A stretch of DNA of 64,000 nt, taken from positions 806,001-870,000 of the forward strand of contig CAVWRJ010000025.1 in assembly GCA_963757335.1 (NCBI GenBank). Reading direction: 5' to 3'. Source of the stretch: DASQPA01 sp963757335 (GTDB lineage Bacteria > Acidobacteriota > Thermoanaerobaculia > Multivoradales > UBA5704). Both the position numbers and the translations under genes were made by a program. Within the stretch, counting starts at the first letter, position 1, and every line of letters starts with the position of its first letter. The notes under the pieces were generated by a model. The model made no database searches. It was not told the origin of the DNA and saw only the letters and a program-made list of their open reading frames with translations. Shown piece after piece: positions 25,501 to 35,440 of this stretch.

Positions 25501-28500
25501 ACCGTGGCCCGACGCCAGGCCGAGGCCATCGTCCTGCCGCCGCTCCGCCCGGGGCCGCCGGGAAGCCTTTCGCCCCTCTCTTTCCCTCAGCAGCGGCTAT
25601 GGTTCATCGACCGCCTGGCGCCGGACAGCTCCACCTACAACATCCCCACCGCCTTCCGGCTGCGCGGATCGCTCGATTCCGCGGCCCTGGCCGCCAGCCT
25701 CGACGCGGTAGTCTGCCGGCACGAGATGCTGCGCACCCGCTTCGTCGAGGTGGACGGCCAGCCCTGGCAAGAGATCCTGCCGCCAGCGCCCGTACCCTTC
25801 CCCTCGATCGACCTCGGAGGCCTGCCGGAGGCGCGCCGCGAGGCGGAGCTCGCCCGCCTGGGTTGGGAGGAGGCCGGCCAGCCCTTCGACCTCCGGCGCG
25901 GCCCCCTGCTGCGCGCCCGGCGGATCCGGCTCGGCGGCGAGGAGCACGCCCTGCTGCTCACCCTGCATCACGTCGCCGCCGACGGCTGGTCGGTCGGGGT
26001 GCTGTTCGCCGAGCTGTCTGCCCTCTACGGCGCGGCCACCCTGGCGCCTCCCGCACCCCTCCCTGCGCTCGCCGTCCCCCTCGCCAGCCCGCTCGCTATC
26101 CAATATGCCGACTTCGCGGTCTGGCAACGCGCCTGGCCGCCGGAGGTTCTCGCCGGGCAGCTCGACTACTGGCGGCGCCACCTGGCGGACCTCGCCACCC
26201 TGGAGGTGGCGACCGATCGCCCGCGCCCACCGGTCCAGACCTTCCGCGGGGACGTCGAGACGGTGACCGTCCCGGTGGCCCTGACCGCCGCCCTGCGCAC
26301 CCTCACCCACGACCGGCGGGTCACCCTCTTCATGACCCTCCTCGCCGCCTGGCAGGCTCTCCTCCACCGCCTCACCGGCCAGACCGACATCGTCGTCGGC
26401 TCGCCCACGGCCAACCGCACCCACCGCGAGACCGAAGGTCTGATCGGTTTCTTCGTCAACCTGCTGGCCTTGCGGGCCGACTGCGGCGGCGATCCGAGCT
26501 TCGGCCAGCTGCTCGAGCAGGTGCGCAGCACCGCCCTCCTCGCCTACGACCACGCCGACCTGCCCTTCGAGCGCCTGGTCGACGAGCTGGCTCTGGGGCG
26601 CGACCTCTCCCGCCAGCCTCTGGTGCAGGTGATGTTCGCCCTCGAGAACGCGCTGCCCACGCCGCCCGTCCTGGCCGGGCTCACGGTTTCGCCCCTCGAC
26701 TCCGCCCGGGCGGTGGCCAAGTTCGACCTGACCCTCGCCCTCTTCGACCGCGGCGACGAGCTCGCCGGGTCGATCGAGTACAGCACCGACCTCTTCGACC
26801 GCGTGACGGTAAAGCGCCTGGCCGGCCGATTCGTCCACCTGCTGGCCGCGGTGGCCGCCGATCCGGAGGCGCGCCTGTCCGGGGCCGAGCTCCTCTCCAC
26901 GGCGGAGCGGCACCAGCTGGTATCCGAGTGGAACGACACGGCGGCGCCCTTCGTGCCCGCCCTCCTCCACCAGCCTTTCGAGGCTTCGGCCTTGCGGACT
27001 CCCGGGGCCCTGGCCGCGGTCTGCGCTGGCGAGGAGATGACCTACGGCGAGTTGGAGCTCCGTTCCAACCGGCTGGCCCACCTGCTCCGCGACCGTGGCC
27101 TCGAGCGCGGCGAGCCGGTCGGGGTCTGGATGGAGCGCTCCCTCGACATGCTGGTCGCGGTCCTGGGCGCGCTCAAGGCCGGGGGCTTCTACGTGCCCCT
27201 GGACGCCGCCTGGCCGGCCGAGCGGGTGGAGTCGATCCTCGCCGCCATGGGCACCCGGGCGCTGATCGCGGGCGGCAGCCTGTTGCCGGCGGTCGAGCAG
27301 ATGCAATGGCGACTGCCGGCGCTGTCGGATGTCGTCTGCCTCGCCGTCGCCACCCCGCGGCTCCCCCCCGAGGCGATCGATGCGGAGAGCGTGCGCGGGC
27401 TGTGGGACTACGTGGCCGAACGGGCGGTCGACCGGGCGACGGCCGGCGGTTTCGTCAGCGCCTGGACCGGACTGCCCTTCAAGGAGGCCGAGGTGGACGA
27501 GTACCGCGACCGGGTACTCGCCCTCGCCGGCCCCTGGCTCCAGCCCTCGGCCCGGATCCTGGAGATCGGCAGCGGCGCCGGCCTCCTGTTCTGGGAGATG
27601 GCATCGCGGGTGGCCCATGCCACCGGGATCGACCCCTCGCCGCTCACCCAGGAAAAGAACCGCGCCCGCGCCGCCCGGGAGGATCTCGACAACGTCGACC
27701 TGTGGACCGGCTTCGCCCACGAGCTCGACACGCTGCTCGCCGGGGATGCCCACTTCGACCTCATTCTCCTCGCGAGCACGGTCCAGTTCTTCCCCGGACC
27801 ACACTACCTGGAGCAGATCGTCGCCCGGGCGCTCTCCCGGCTCGCTCCCGGCGGCGCGCTGCTGATCGCCGACGTCCTCGATGCCCGGCGCCGGGACGAG
27901 CTCCAGCGGAGGATCGCCGAGCACCGCGGGAAGCCGCCGGCCGCGACCCCGGGACGCGGGCGGGAGCTCTATCTCGACGAGGATCTCTTCCGCGACTTGG
28001 GCGCCGCCCTGCCGGAGGTGGGCGAGGTCGCGATCCTCCACCGCACCGAGGGCTTCGACAACGAGCTGGGCTTCCGCTACGACGTGCTCTTCATCCGCGC
28101 CCCGGAGCCCCTCGCTGGCACCGTGAACCGCGCCCGCGGCGAACGGCGCAGGCACCTGTGGACGGCCTGGCACACCGCGCGGTGCTCCGCCGAGCGCCCG
28201 CGCCGGACGACCGCCGCCGACGACATCGCCTACGTCATCTATACCTCCGGCTCGACCGGCACACCCAAGGGGATCGTCGTCCAGCACCGCGCGGCGGCTC
28301 ATCTCGTCGACTGGGTCGACCGGACCTTCGGCGTCGGGCCGGCCGACCGGGTGCTCTTCGTCACCTCGCTCTGCTTCGACCTCTCGGTCTACGACCTCTT
28401 CGGGGTGCTGGCGGCGGGGGGTACGGTCCACGTCGCCACCGAGGAGGAGCTGGGCAATCCGGACCGCATGGTGCGCCTGCTGCGCGGCGGGACCATCACC

Positions 28501-31500
28501 CTCTGGGACTCGGCGCCCGCCGCCCTCGTCCAGCTCGCGCCGCTCTTCCCGGCCACGCCGGACCCGGCGAGCCGGTTGCGCCTCGTCCTCCTCTCGGGGG
28601 ACTGGATTCCGGTCACCCTGCCCGACCGGGTGCGGACGGCCTTCCCAGGGGCGCGGGTGGTGAGCCTCGGCGGCGCCACCGAGGCCACGGTCTGGTCGAA
28701 CTGGTACCCGCTCGGAGAGGTGGATCCCCGCTGGCCCTCCATCCCCTATGGCCGGCCGATCGACAACGCCCGCTACCTCGTGCTCGACGCCGCCTTCGCT
28801 CCCTGCCCGATCGGCGTGCCGGGCGACCTGTATATTGGAGACATGGGCGACCTGGGCGACTCGGGCGGCGCCTGCCTGTCCGTGGGCTACGCGCACGAGC
28901 CGGGCCTGACCGCGGCCGGCTTCCTGCCCGACCCCTTCGCGGCGGAGCCGGGAGGACGGCTCTACCGGACCGGCGACCGGGCGCGCTTCGGCGCCGACGG
29001 CAACCTGGAGTTCCTCGGACGGATCGACCAGCAGGTCAAGGTGCGGGGCTTCCGTATCGAGCTCGGCGAGATCGAGGTGGCGCTCGCCCGCCAGCCGGAA
29101 GTGCGCGAGGCGGTGGTGCTGGCGCGGGAGGACCGGCCGGGCGACCAGCGCCTGGTGGCCTACGTGGTGCCGGCGGGGCGGCCGGCCGCCCCGCCGGGGT
29201 TCCTGCGGGAGGCCCTGCGTCAGGTCCTGCCCGAATACATGGTACCCGCGGCCTTCGTCTTCCTCGACGCTCTGCCGGTGACGGCCAACGGCAAGCTCGA
29301 CCGCAAGGCCCTGCCCGTCCCGCACCTCGACGAGCAGGTCGAGGCCAACGGCTCCTGGGCTCCCCCCAGAACCCCCACTGAGGAGCTCCTCGCCGGCCTC
29401 TGGCGGGAGATCCTCGGCGTCGAGCGGGTCGGTATCCACGACAGCTTCTTCGCGCTCGGCGGGCACTCGCTCCTCGCTACCCAGCTCATGGCGCGGCTGC
29501 GCGAGATCCTGGGGGTGGAGGTCCCCCTGCGCGCCCTCTTCCAGCGGCCCACCGTCGCCGACCTCGCCGTCGAGGTGGAGGCGATCGCCGGCCTTTCCCG
29601 AGAGGCGCCGGCAGGTGTCCCCCAACTCCGCCCCATCCCGCGCGACGGCGAGCTGCCGCTCTCGTTCTCGCAGCTGCGGCAGTGGTTCCTCGTCCAGCTC
29701 GAACCCGAGGCGACCCTCTACAACCTGCCCCTCACCCTGCGTCTCGTGGGGCCGCTCGCCGTCGCGCCGCTCGAACGGAGCCTCGACGAGATCGTGCGCC
29801 GGCACGAGTCGCTACGCAGCACCTACTCCGTCGTGGGGGGGAGGCCGGTGCAGGTCATCGCCCCGGAGCTCGCGCTTCCCCTCCCCCGCCTCGATCTCGG
29901 CGGCCTGCCGGCGGACGAGCGGGAGGCCGAGAGCCGGCGCCTCATTCAGGCCGAGGGGGAGCACCCCTTCGACCTCACCCGGGGACCGCTCCTCCACGCC
30001 TCCCTCCTGCGGCTCGCCGCCGAGGAGCACTTCCTCCTCGTGACGGTGCACCACATCGCCTTCGACGGTTGGTCCCTGGGCGTCTTCACGCACGAGCTCG
30101 CGGCGCTCTACCAGGCCTTCCACGACGGTCTCCCCTCCCCATTGGCCGAGCTCGCGATCCAGTACGTCGATTACGCCTCCTGGCAGCGGCACTGGCTCGC
30201 CGGAGAGGAGGCGGGGAGGCAGATCGACTACTGGCGTACCACCCTCGCCGGGGCGACGAAGATGCTCCACCTGGCCACCGACCGCCCGCGGCCGGCGGTC
30301 CAGACCTTCCGCGGCGCCTTCGAGTCGGTCCTCTTCCCCGCCGCTCTGGCCGGCCCTCTCCGCGCCCTGGGGCTCGCCGAGGGCGCGACCCTTTACATGA
30401 CGCTTCTCGCGGGTTTCTGTGCCCTGCTTCAGCGCTACACCCGGCAGGACGACCTGAACCTCGGCACCTTCGTCGCCAACCGCCGGCAGCAGGCCTTCGA
30501 GCCGCTCCTCGGCCTGTTCGTCAATACTCTCGTGCTCCGCGCCAACCTCGCCGGGGAGCCGAGCTTCCGAGAGCTGCTGGCGCGGGTGCGGGAGACCACC
30601 CTCGGGGCCTACGAGCACCAGGACATCCCCTTCGAGATGCTGCTCGACGCCCTGGAAACCGAGCGCGACCTTGGGCGTACCCCTCTCTTCCAGGTCATGT
30701 TCGGTCTGCAGAATTTCGCCGTGCCGCGGATCGAGCTGCCCTCTCTCGAGATCGCTCCCCTGAATCTTTACGAGGGGGGCCGGGCGAACTTCGAGCTGGC
30801 GCTCTGGGCCTGGGAGGAAGGCGGCGTCCTCCAGGTCATGATGCAGTACAACGTCGATCTCTTCGAGCCGCTAACCATCAGGCGGATGCTCTATCACCTC
30901 ACCGATCTGCTCGCGGAAGCCACCGGCGCCCCCGACCGGCGGGTCGACGAGCTGCGGTTGTTGACCGTCGGGGAGCGTCACCAGGTGGTCCACGAGTGGA
31001 GCAGCGGCCCAGGCGACGGGGCGGAGATCCTCCTGGTCCACGAGCAGCTCGCGCTCCAGGCCGCGCGTACCCCCGACGCCACGGCGGTGGTGCAGGAGGA
31101 CCGGGTCCTCACCTATGCCGAGCTCGACCGTCGGGCGGGGAGCCTCGCCCGCTCCCTGCAGGCGCTGGGCGTGGGGCCGGAAACCGTGGTGGGGATCTCC
31201 TGTCCGCGGAGCCTGGAGATGATCCTCGGTCTGTTCGGCGTCCTGCGGGCGGGCGGCGCCTACCTGCCCCTCGATCCCTCGCTCCCCGACGAGCGCATCG
31301 CCTTCCTCCTCGCCGACGCCGGGGCGGGCGCCCTGCTCACCAGCGAGCGCCTGGCGGGCCGCCGCCTGGACTTTCCCGGTCCGCTGGTCTTCCTGGAGCA
31401 GGAGCGGGAGGTGTTCCGCCCCGGCGCGGACGCCGGTGGGATCTCCAGGGTCGGCGCCGGGGCGAAAGCGGAGCTTCTCGCCTACGTCCTCTACACCTCG

Positions 31501-32886
31501 GGCTCGACCGGCCGGCCGAAGGGGGTCCTCATCGACCAGGGCTCGCTCGCCTCCTTCGCCCGCTCCGCGATCGAAGCCTTCGCGCTGCGGCCCGGGGACC
31601 GCATGCTGCAGTTCGCCTCGCTCGGGTTCGATACCAGCGTCGAGGAGATCTACGCCACCCTCTTGGCCGGAGCGACGCTCGTCCTGCGCACCGAGACGAT
31701 GCACAGCTCGCCGGCGCTGTTTCTCGACACCTGCCGCGACTGGGGAATCACCCTCCTCGACCTGCCCACCGCGTACTGGCATGTCCTGGCAGCCGAGATC
31801 TCCCGCTCCAGAGCCGCCCTCCCGCGAGCGGTGCGCGCCATCATCGTCGGGGGCGAGCGGGCGCTGCCGGAGCGGGTGCGCGGCTGGTTCGAGACGGTGG
31901 GGCCCTACCCTCCCCTGTTCAATACCTACGGCCCGACCGAGGCCACGGTGGCGAGCACCGGCGGGATCGTCAGCGCGCCGGCTGCCGCGGCCGCCGGCGC
32001 GACGGTGCCGATCGGGCGGCCGACGCCCAACACCCGGCTCTTCGCCCTCGACGCCAGCCTGAACCCGGTGCCGATCGGTGTGGCCGGCGAGCTCCACATC
32101 ACGGGCCGCGGCCTCGCCCGCGGCTACTCCGGCCGGCCCGACCTGACCGCCTGGAGCTTCATCCCCTCGCCGTTCGGCGAGCCCGGCTCCCGCGTCTACC
32201 GGAGCGGCGACCTCGTGCGCTACCTACCCGACGGCACTCTCGACTTCGTCGGACGAATCGACGATCAGGTCAAGATCCGCGGCTTCCGGGTCGAGCCCGG
32301 AGAGATCGCAACTCTCCTCGCCGATCATCCGGCGGTGCGGGAGGCGGCGGTGCTCGCCACGACTTCCGCCGCCGGCGACTGGCGCCTCACCGCCTACTTC
32401 GTGGCCGGCGGGCCGCCGGAGCCCACCCCCGGGGAGCTGCGCGACTTCCTCAAAATACGTCTACCGGCGTACATGGTACCGTCGGATTATCTCTCCCTTG
32501 AGGCGATGCCCCTGACCGCGACCGGCAAGCTCGACCGCGCGGCCCTGCGGGCGCCGGACCGCGAAGGCGACGACGACGATGACGGCTACGTGGCGCCGAC
32601 GACGGTGAGCGAGGAGCTGCTGGCCGACATCTGGCGGGCCCTCCTCGACCGCGAGCGAGTGAGCATCTACGACAACTTCTTCGATCTGGGCGGTCACTCG
32701 CTGCTCGTCCCGCAGCTGATGTCGAGGATCGAGGAGGTGTTCGAGGTCGAGCTGCCTCTGCGCCTGCTCTTCGAGTTCCCTACCGTCGCCCAGCTCGCGC
32801 TGGCGGTAGAGGGAGCTTTCCTCGCCCAGATCGAAAGTCTGGGCGACGAGGACGTCGCGGCGAGCGGGCGGGTCGAGGCGGGCTGA
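23632..32886 (+). CDS. NRPS segment 10: A-PCP / C-A(MT)-PCP / C-A-PCP, end of plus line
   Basis: Homology in this frame starts about 23445 (end of condensation domain 5), before the first start codon at 23632. Domains: adenylation 5 (code D-A-W-F-L-G-D-V-V, as in module 4), PCP; condensation 6 (HHVAADG), adenylation 6 interrupted by a methyltransferase, PCP; condensation 7 (HHIAFDG), adenylation 7, PCP, end. Adenylation 6 has FDLSVYDLF, LLSGDW and LGGATEATVW, giving D-L-Y-D-L-S-L-V-W, one conservative and one other change from the cysteine code DLYNLSLIW. Adenylation 7 reads D-T-E-D-I-G-T-V-A; its acidic E and D suggest a basic residue (Lys, Orn or Arg). The protein ends about 50 residues after the last carrier domain, with no thioesterase, reductase or terminal C domain. 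Confidence 0.87.
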   Translation: MRSPEQPLSQLSLLSAAERQQTLLEWNDTLSDPPREVGVHQLVAAHARRAPQAPAVVTAERRLSYGELDGQAGRLAHTLSALGVGPEVRVGLCLERSPELVISALAVLKAGGAYVALDPFHPAERLAYELADCRATILLTRRGPVADLAARLGIQCLFPHEIAADCPAPAMAERASPSEPAFFSDGLAYVIYTSGSTGLPKGVEIRHRSLLNLVRWHVRTFGLTADDRGTLLAGVGFDASVWETWPYLAAGASLHLVPEAIRTSAEALPGWLAAQEITVSFLPTPLAEAVLDQEWPTSGRPALRFLLTGGDRLHAPPPPSLPFVLVNDYGPTEATVVATSGPVAAGAASAAGERNGPAPSLGRSIANSRAYVLDGELQPVPLGVPGELLLGGDGLARGYLGLPALTAERFLPDPFAGRPGARRYRTGDLVRLLPGGELEFLGRIDHQVKIRGYRIELGEIETVLARHPAVRETVVLAVDDRLVAFCTVLPDSLPSPAPADLADFLRRALPDSMVPASFLLLPELPLSPSGKVDRQALARLRPAAEPEVEAALFLNPTEELLAHLWEEVLDRSGVGPDDNFFHLGGHSLLVTRVLSRIRQAFGVDLPVQALFESPTLRGLARVVTVARRQAEAIVLPPLRPGPPGSLSPLSFPQQRLWFIDRLAPDSSTYNIPTAFRLRGSLDSAALAASLDAVVCRHEMLRTRFVEVDGQPWQEILPPAPVPFPSIDLGGLPEARREAELARLGWEEAGQPFDLRRGPLLRARRIRLGGEEHALLLTLHHVAADGWSVGVLFAELSALYGAATLAPPAPLPALAVPLASPLAIQYADFAVWQRAWPPEVLAGQLDYWRRHLADLATLEVATDRPRPPVQTFRGDVETVTVPVALTAALRTLTHDRRVTLFMTLLAAWQALLHRLTGQTDIVVGSPTANRTHRETEGLIGFFVNLLALRADCGGDPSFGQLLEQVRSTALLAYDHADLPFERLVDELALGRDLSRQPLVQVMFALENALPTPPVLAGLTVSPLDSARAVAKFDLTLALFDRGDELAGSIEYSTDLFDRVTVKRLAGRFVHLLAAVAADPEARLSGAELLSTAERHQLVSEWNDTAAPFVPALLHQPFEASALRTPGALAAVCAGEEMTYGELELRSNRLAHLLRDRGLERGEPVGVWMERSLDMLVAVLGALKAGGFYVPLDAAWPAERVESILAAMGTRALIAGGSLLPAVEQMQWRLPALSDVVCLAVATPRLPPEAIDAESVRGLWDYVAERAVDRATAGGFVSAWTGLPFKEAEVDEYRDRVLALAGPWLQPSARILEIGSGAGLLFWEMASRVAHATGIDPSPLTQEKNRARAAREDLDNVDLWTGFAHELDTLLAGDAHFDLILLASTVQFFPGPHYLEQIVARALSRLAPGGALLIADVLDARRRDELQRRIAEHRGKPPAATPGRGRELYLDEDLFRDLGAALPEVGEVAILHRTEGFDNELGFRYDVLFIRAPEPLAGTVNRARGERRRHLWTAWHTARCSAERPRRTTAADDIAYVIYTSGSTGTPKGIVVQHRAAAHLVDWVDRTFGVGPADRVLFVTSLCFDLSVYDLFGVLAAGGTVHVATEEELGNPDRMVRLLRGGTITLWDSAPAALVQLAPLFPATPDPASRLRLVLLSGDWIPVTLPDRVRTAFPGARVVSLGGATEATVWSNWYPLGEVDPRWPSIPYGRPIDNARYLVLDAAFAPCPIGVPGDLYIGDMGDLGDSGGACLSVGYAHEPGLTAAGFLPDPFAAEPGGRLYRTGDRARFGADGNLEFLGRIDQQVKVRGFRIELGEIEVALARQPEVREAVVLAREDRPGDQRLVAYVVPAGRPAAPPGFLREALRQVLPEYMVPAAFVFLDALPVTANGKLDRKALPVPHLDEQVEANGSWAPPRTPTEELLAGLWREILGVERVGIHDSFFALGGHSLLATQLMARLREILGVEVPLRALFQRPTVADLAVEVEAIAGLSREAPAGVPQLRPIPRDGELPLSFSQLRQWFLVQLEPEATLYNLPLTLRLVGPLAVAPLERSLDEIVRRHESLRSTYSVVGGRPVQVIAPELALPLPRLDLGGLPADEREAESRRLIQAEGEHPFDLTRGPLLHASLLRLAAEEHFLLVTVHHIAFDGWSLGVFTHELAALYQAFHDGLPSPLAELAIQYVDYASWQRHWLAGEEAGRQIDYWRTTLAGATKMLHLATDRPRPAVQTFRGAFESVLFPAALAGPLRALGLAEGATLYMTLLAGFCALLQRYTRQDDLNLGTFVANRRQQAFEPLLGLFVNTLVLRANLAGEPSFRELLARVRETTLGAYEHQDIPFEMLLDALETERDLGRTPLFQVMFGLQNFAVPRIELPSLEIAPLNLYEGGRANFELALWAWEEGGVLQVMMQYNVDLFEPLTIRRMLYHLTDLLAEATGAPDRRVDELRLLTVGERHQVVHEWSSGPGDGAEILLVHEQLALQAARTPDATAVVQEDRVLTYAELDRRAGSLARSLQALGVGPETVVGISCPRSLEMILGLFGVLRAGGAYLPLDPSLPDERIAFLLADAGAGALLTSERLAGRRLDFPGPLVFLEQEREVFRPGADAGGISRVGAGAKAELLAYVLYTSGSTGRPKGVLIDQGSLASFARSAIEAFALRPGDRMLQFASLGFDTSVEEIYATLLAGATLVLRTETMHSSPALFLDTCRDWGITLLDLPTAYWHVLAAEISRSRAALPRAVRAIIVGGERALPERVRGWFETVGPYPPLFNTYGPTEATVASTGGIVSAPAAAAAGATVPIGRPTPNTRLFALDASLNPVPIGVAGELHITGRGLARGYSGRPDLTAWSFIPSPFGEPGSRVYRSGDLVRYLPDGTLDFVGRIDDQVKIRGFRVEPGEIATLLADHPAVREAAVLATTSAAGDWRLTAYFVAGGPPEPTPGELRDFLKIRLPAYMVPSDYLSLEAMPLTATGKLDRAALRAPDREGDDDDDGYVAPTTVSEELLADIWRALLDRERVSIYDNFFDLGGHSLLVPQLMSRIEEVFEVELPLRLLFEFPTVAQLALAVEGAFLAQIESLGDEDVAASGRVEAG
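27424..28146 (+). other. Domain: SAM methyltransferase inserted in adenylation domain 6
   Basis: The SAM-binding glycine loop is ILEIGSGAGLLFWEMA (from residue 1309 of segment 10), followed by GIDPSPLTQEK, the motif II-like DLILLASTVQFF and LAPGGALLIADVL. It lies between core a2 (GGFYVPLDAAWP) and core a3 (YTSGSTGTPKG) of the same adenylation domain. Interruptions at a2-a3 and a8-a9 are both known; TioN of thiocoraline biosynthesis is a cysteine-activating, S-methylating example. With the cysteine-like pocket, S-methylcysteine is the leading guess for this residue. Confidence 0.85.
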
Positions 32887-32941
32887 TCGGAACCAAAATC
32901 GGATACGGCTTTTTACGAGCGGAGATTGGAGAAGAGATCGA

Positions 32942-35404
32942 ATGGAAATTCTCTGGCGAGACATCCGGGTCGGCTTGCGCCAACTGCTGAAGAACCGCGG
33001 CTTCGCTGTCGCGGCCATCCTCACCCTCACCCTCGGCATCGGTGCGACGAGCGCCATGTTCTCGGTCGTCAACGCCGTCTTGCTCAAAGAGCCGCCCTAT
33101 AAAGATCCCTCCCGCCTGGTGGTCCTCGCCGGCACCTTCGAGGAGAAAGGTCAGGTTGCCAGCTGGCCGATCTCGCAGATGGACTTCGCCGACTGGCGGC
33201 GGGAGAACAAGGCTTTCGAAGACATGTCGGTGTTCAATCCGGACGGCGACCTCGCGTTCAACCTGGAGGGTGTGCAGCACCCCGAGCGAGTGAGCGGAGA
33301 GCTGGTCTCCGCGAGCTACTTCCCCTTGCTCGGAGTGAAGCCGGCCGTGGGCCGCTTCTTCAGCCGCGAGGAGGATGCGAAGCCTTTCACCGATTACGTC
33401 GTCGTCATCAGCCACGCCCTCTGGATGCGGCGCTTCGGCGGCGACTCTGGGATCGTCGGGCGGTCGTTGCAGCTCAACGGTCGGCAGTATCGCGTCCTCG
33501 GGGTGGGGCCCGAGGGCTTCCGCGGCCTGGCGGATACGGCCGACCTCTGGGTCCCCTCCCAGCTGCCGCCGATCGCCGAATACCTCCAGGTCCGCAGGGT
33601 ACGCTGGGTCGCGGTGCTGGCCCGTCTGAAGCCCGGCGTCACGGTCGAGCGGGCTCAGCAGGAGATGAACGGCATCACCGCCGCCCTGGCCCGGCAGTAT
33701 CCCGATATGGATAAGGGGATGGGCGTACAGATCTCTCTCCTCAAGGACTACTGGTTCGGCGATTTGCGCCACGGCCTGCTGATCCTTACCTTCGGCGCCT
33801 TGATGATCCTCGTCATCGCGTGCATCAACGTGGCGAACCTCCTGCTTGCCCGCGCGGTGGCGGAGCAGCGTTCTTACGCCATCAGCATGGCCCTGGGCGC
33901 CAGCCGCAAGCGCCTCCTGCGCCAGCTGTTGACCGAGAGCCTGCTCCTCTCCCTGATCGGCGCCACCCTCGGGATCCTCCTCTCCCAGTGGGCCACCCGC
34001 GCCCTGGTCGTCGTGAGCGGTGTCCAGTTCCAGAGCTTCATCCACATCTCCGCCGGGCGACCCGAGGTCATCGCGGCGATCGTCGGCCTGGCGGCGCTCT
34101 GCGGCGCCGTCTTCGGCCTCGTGCCGATATGGATCACCTTCAAGTCCGACCTCACCCAGAGCCTCACCCGTCAGGGCAAGCAGCCGCCCAAGGGGAGCGG
34201 GCGGCGCCGCTTCCAGAGCGCCGTCGTCGTCGCGCAGGTGGCCCTCGCCATGATCCTCTCGACGGGCGCCGGCTTGATGGCCAAGGGTTACCAGAAGCTC
34301 ATGGGACAGGAGCTCGGTTTCCGCTCGGACCGGCTGCTGACCTACCGCATCGACCTCCGCGGCCCGAAATACAAGCAGGACCCGCCGGTGGTCCAGCTGG
34401 TACACCAATATCTCGACCGGATCTCCGCCATCCCCGGAGTCGCCGAGCTGTCGCTGGCCGATCCCACGATCCCCACCGACGGGTGGTCGGGGGCCTACAT
34501 CACTGTCGAGGACCGGGTGAGCGACGCGCCGGACGGGACCTATCCGGCGATGATGCACTCCGTTACCCCCGGCTACTTCCCGATGATCGGCGTCCCCATC
34601 CTCACCGGCCGCAACTTCACCCTGGAGGACACCCAGACCTCGGGCATCATCGTGAGCAAGGCCATGGCCGACAAGTACTGGACCGGCCAGAGTCCCCTCG
34701 GCCGGCGGGTCAAATTCGGCACCCGTGCCCAGGCCGAACGGCCCTGGATGACCGTCCTGGGCGTGGTCCCGAACACCAGGAATGAAGGCATCCAGGGGAT
34801 CAAGCGCCCGGCGCCCGACATGTACTTTCCGCTCCTCCAGTTCCCCTTGCGCCTGCCGCTCACGATCAACTTTCTGCTCCGTCCCCGAGAGGGGATCTCG
34901 GTTGCGAGCCTCATGCCGGCGATCCGCCGCGAGATGAACACCGTCAACCCCGATCTCCCGATGTACGACATCAAGACGATGCAGGAGCGCCTGTCCACCC
35001 AGACCGACAAGGCGAGGTTCCAGATCCTCCTCGTCAGCCTCTTCTCCGTCCTGGCGCTGATCCTGGCGGCTGTCGGCATCTACGGGGTCATGGCGTACAA
35101 CGTCACTCAGGGGACGCGCGAGATCGCCATCCACATGTCCCTGGGAGCCGATCGCGGCCGCGTCCTCCGAATGGTGGTGTGGCGCGGCACGGCGCTGGCG
35201 GGACTGGGACTGGGGATCGGCCTCGCCGTCGTCCTCCTCCTCGGCCGATCGCTCCGCAGCCTCCTCTACGACACCAGCGCCACCGATCCGCTGATCCTGG
35301 GCGGCACCTGCCTGGCGCTTCTCCTCGTGACGCTTCTGGCGAACTATCTTCCGGCCCGGCGGGCCGCGCGCCTCGAGCCGGTGACCGGGCTGCGCGATGA
35401 GTAG
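32942..35404 (+). CDS. ADOP-type ABC transporter permease (MacB/FtsX family)
   Basis: An 820-residue protein. The N-terminus (DIRVGLRQLLKNRGFA, then a transmembrane helix) and a periplasmic MacB-like domain of about 230 residues are followed by three helices, then the same arrangement again with the second helix set at the C-terminus. This duplicated permease without an ATPase domain is the ADOP family expanded in Acidobacteriota. It would sit in the inner membrane and needs a separate MacB-type ATPase, which is not in this window. It starts 55 bases after the NRPS stop on the same strand, with GGAG-containing sequence upstream of the ATG, so co-transcription and a role in exporting the lipopeptide are likely but not proven. 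Confidence 0.88.
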   Translation: MEILWRDIRVGLRQLLKNRGFAVAAILTLTLGIGATSAMFSVVNAVLLKEPPYKDPSRLVVLAGTFEEKGQVASWPISQMDFADWRRENKAFEDMSVFNPDGDLAFNLEGVQHPERVSGELVSASYFPLLGVKPAVGRFFSREEDAKPFTDYVVVISHALWMRRFGGDSGIVGRSLQLNGRQYRVLGVGPEGFRGLADTADLWVPSQLPPIAEYLQVRRVRWVAVLARLKPGVTVERAQQEMNGITAALARQYPDMDKGMGVQISLLKDYWFGDLRHGLLILTFGALMILVIACINVANLLLARAVAEQRSYAISMALGASRKRLLRQLLTESLLLSLIGATLGILLSQWATRALVVVSGVQFQSFIHISAGRPEVIAAIVGLAALCGAVFGLVPIWITFKSDLTQSLTRQGKQPPKGSGRRRFQSAVVVAQVALAMILSTGAGLMAKGYQKLMGQELGFRSDRLLTYRIDLRGPKYKQDPPVVQLVHQYLDRISAIPGVAELSLADPTIPTDGWSGAYITVEDRVSDAPDGTYPAMMHSVTPGYFPMIGVPILTGRNFTLEDTQTSGIIVSKAMADKYWTGQSPLGRRVKFGTRAQAERPWMTVLGVVPNTRNEGIQGIKRPAPDMYFPLLQFPLRLPLTINFLLRPREGISVASLMPAIRREMNTVNPDLPMYDIKTMQERLSTQTDKARFQILLVSLFSVLALILAAVGIYGVMAYNVTQGTREIAIHMSLGADRGRVLRMVVWRGTALAGLGLGIGLAVVLLLGRSLRSLLYDTSATDPLILGGTCLALLLVTLLANYLPARRAARLEPVTGLRDE

Positions 35405-35440
35405 TGCGGTGGCTCGATCGCGCGCCGGGTCTCCTGTCCG

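Noticed and set aside
25597..29805. Open minus-strand frame of 1402 codons opposite the NRPS
   Set aside because: Its composition (runs of R, G, E, A) and the lack of any domain show it is the antisense shadow of GC-rich NRPS coding sequence. The same applies to other long antisense frames such as 30871-32097 and 32780-35134.
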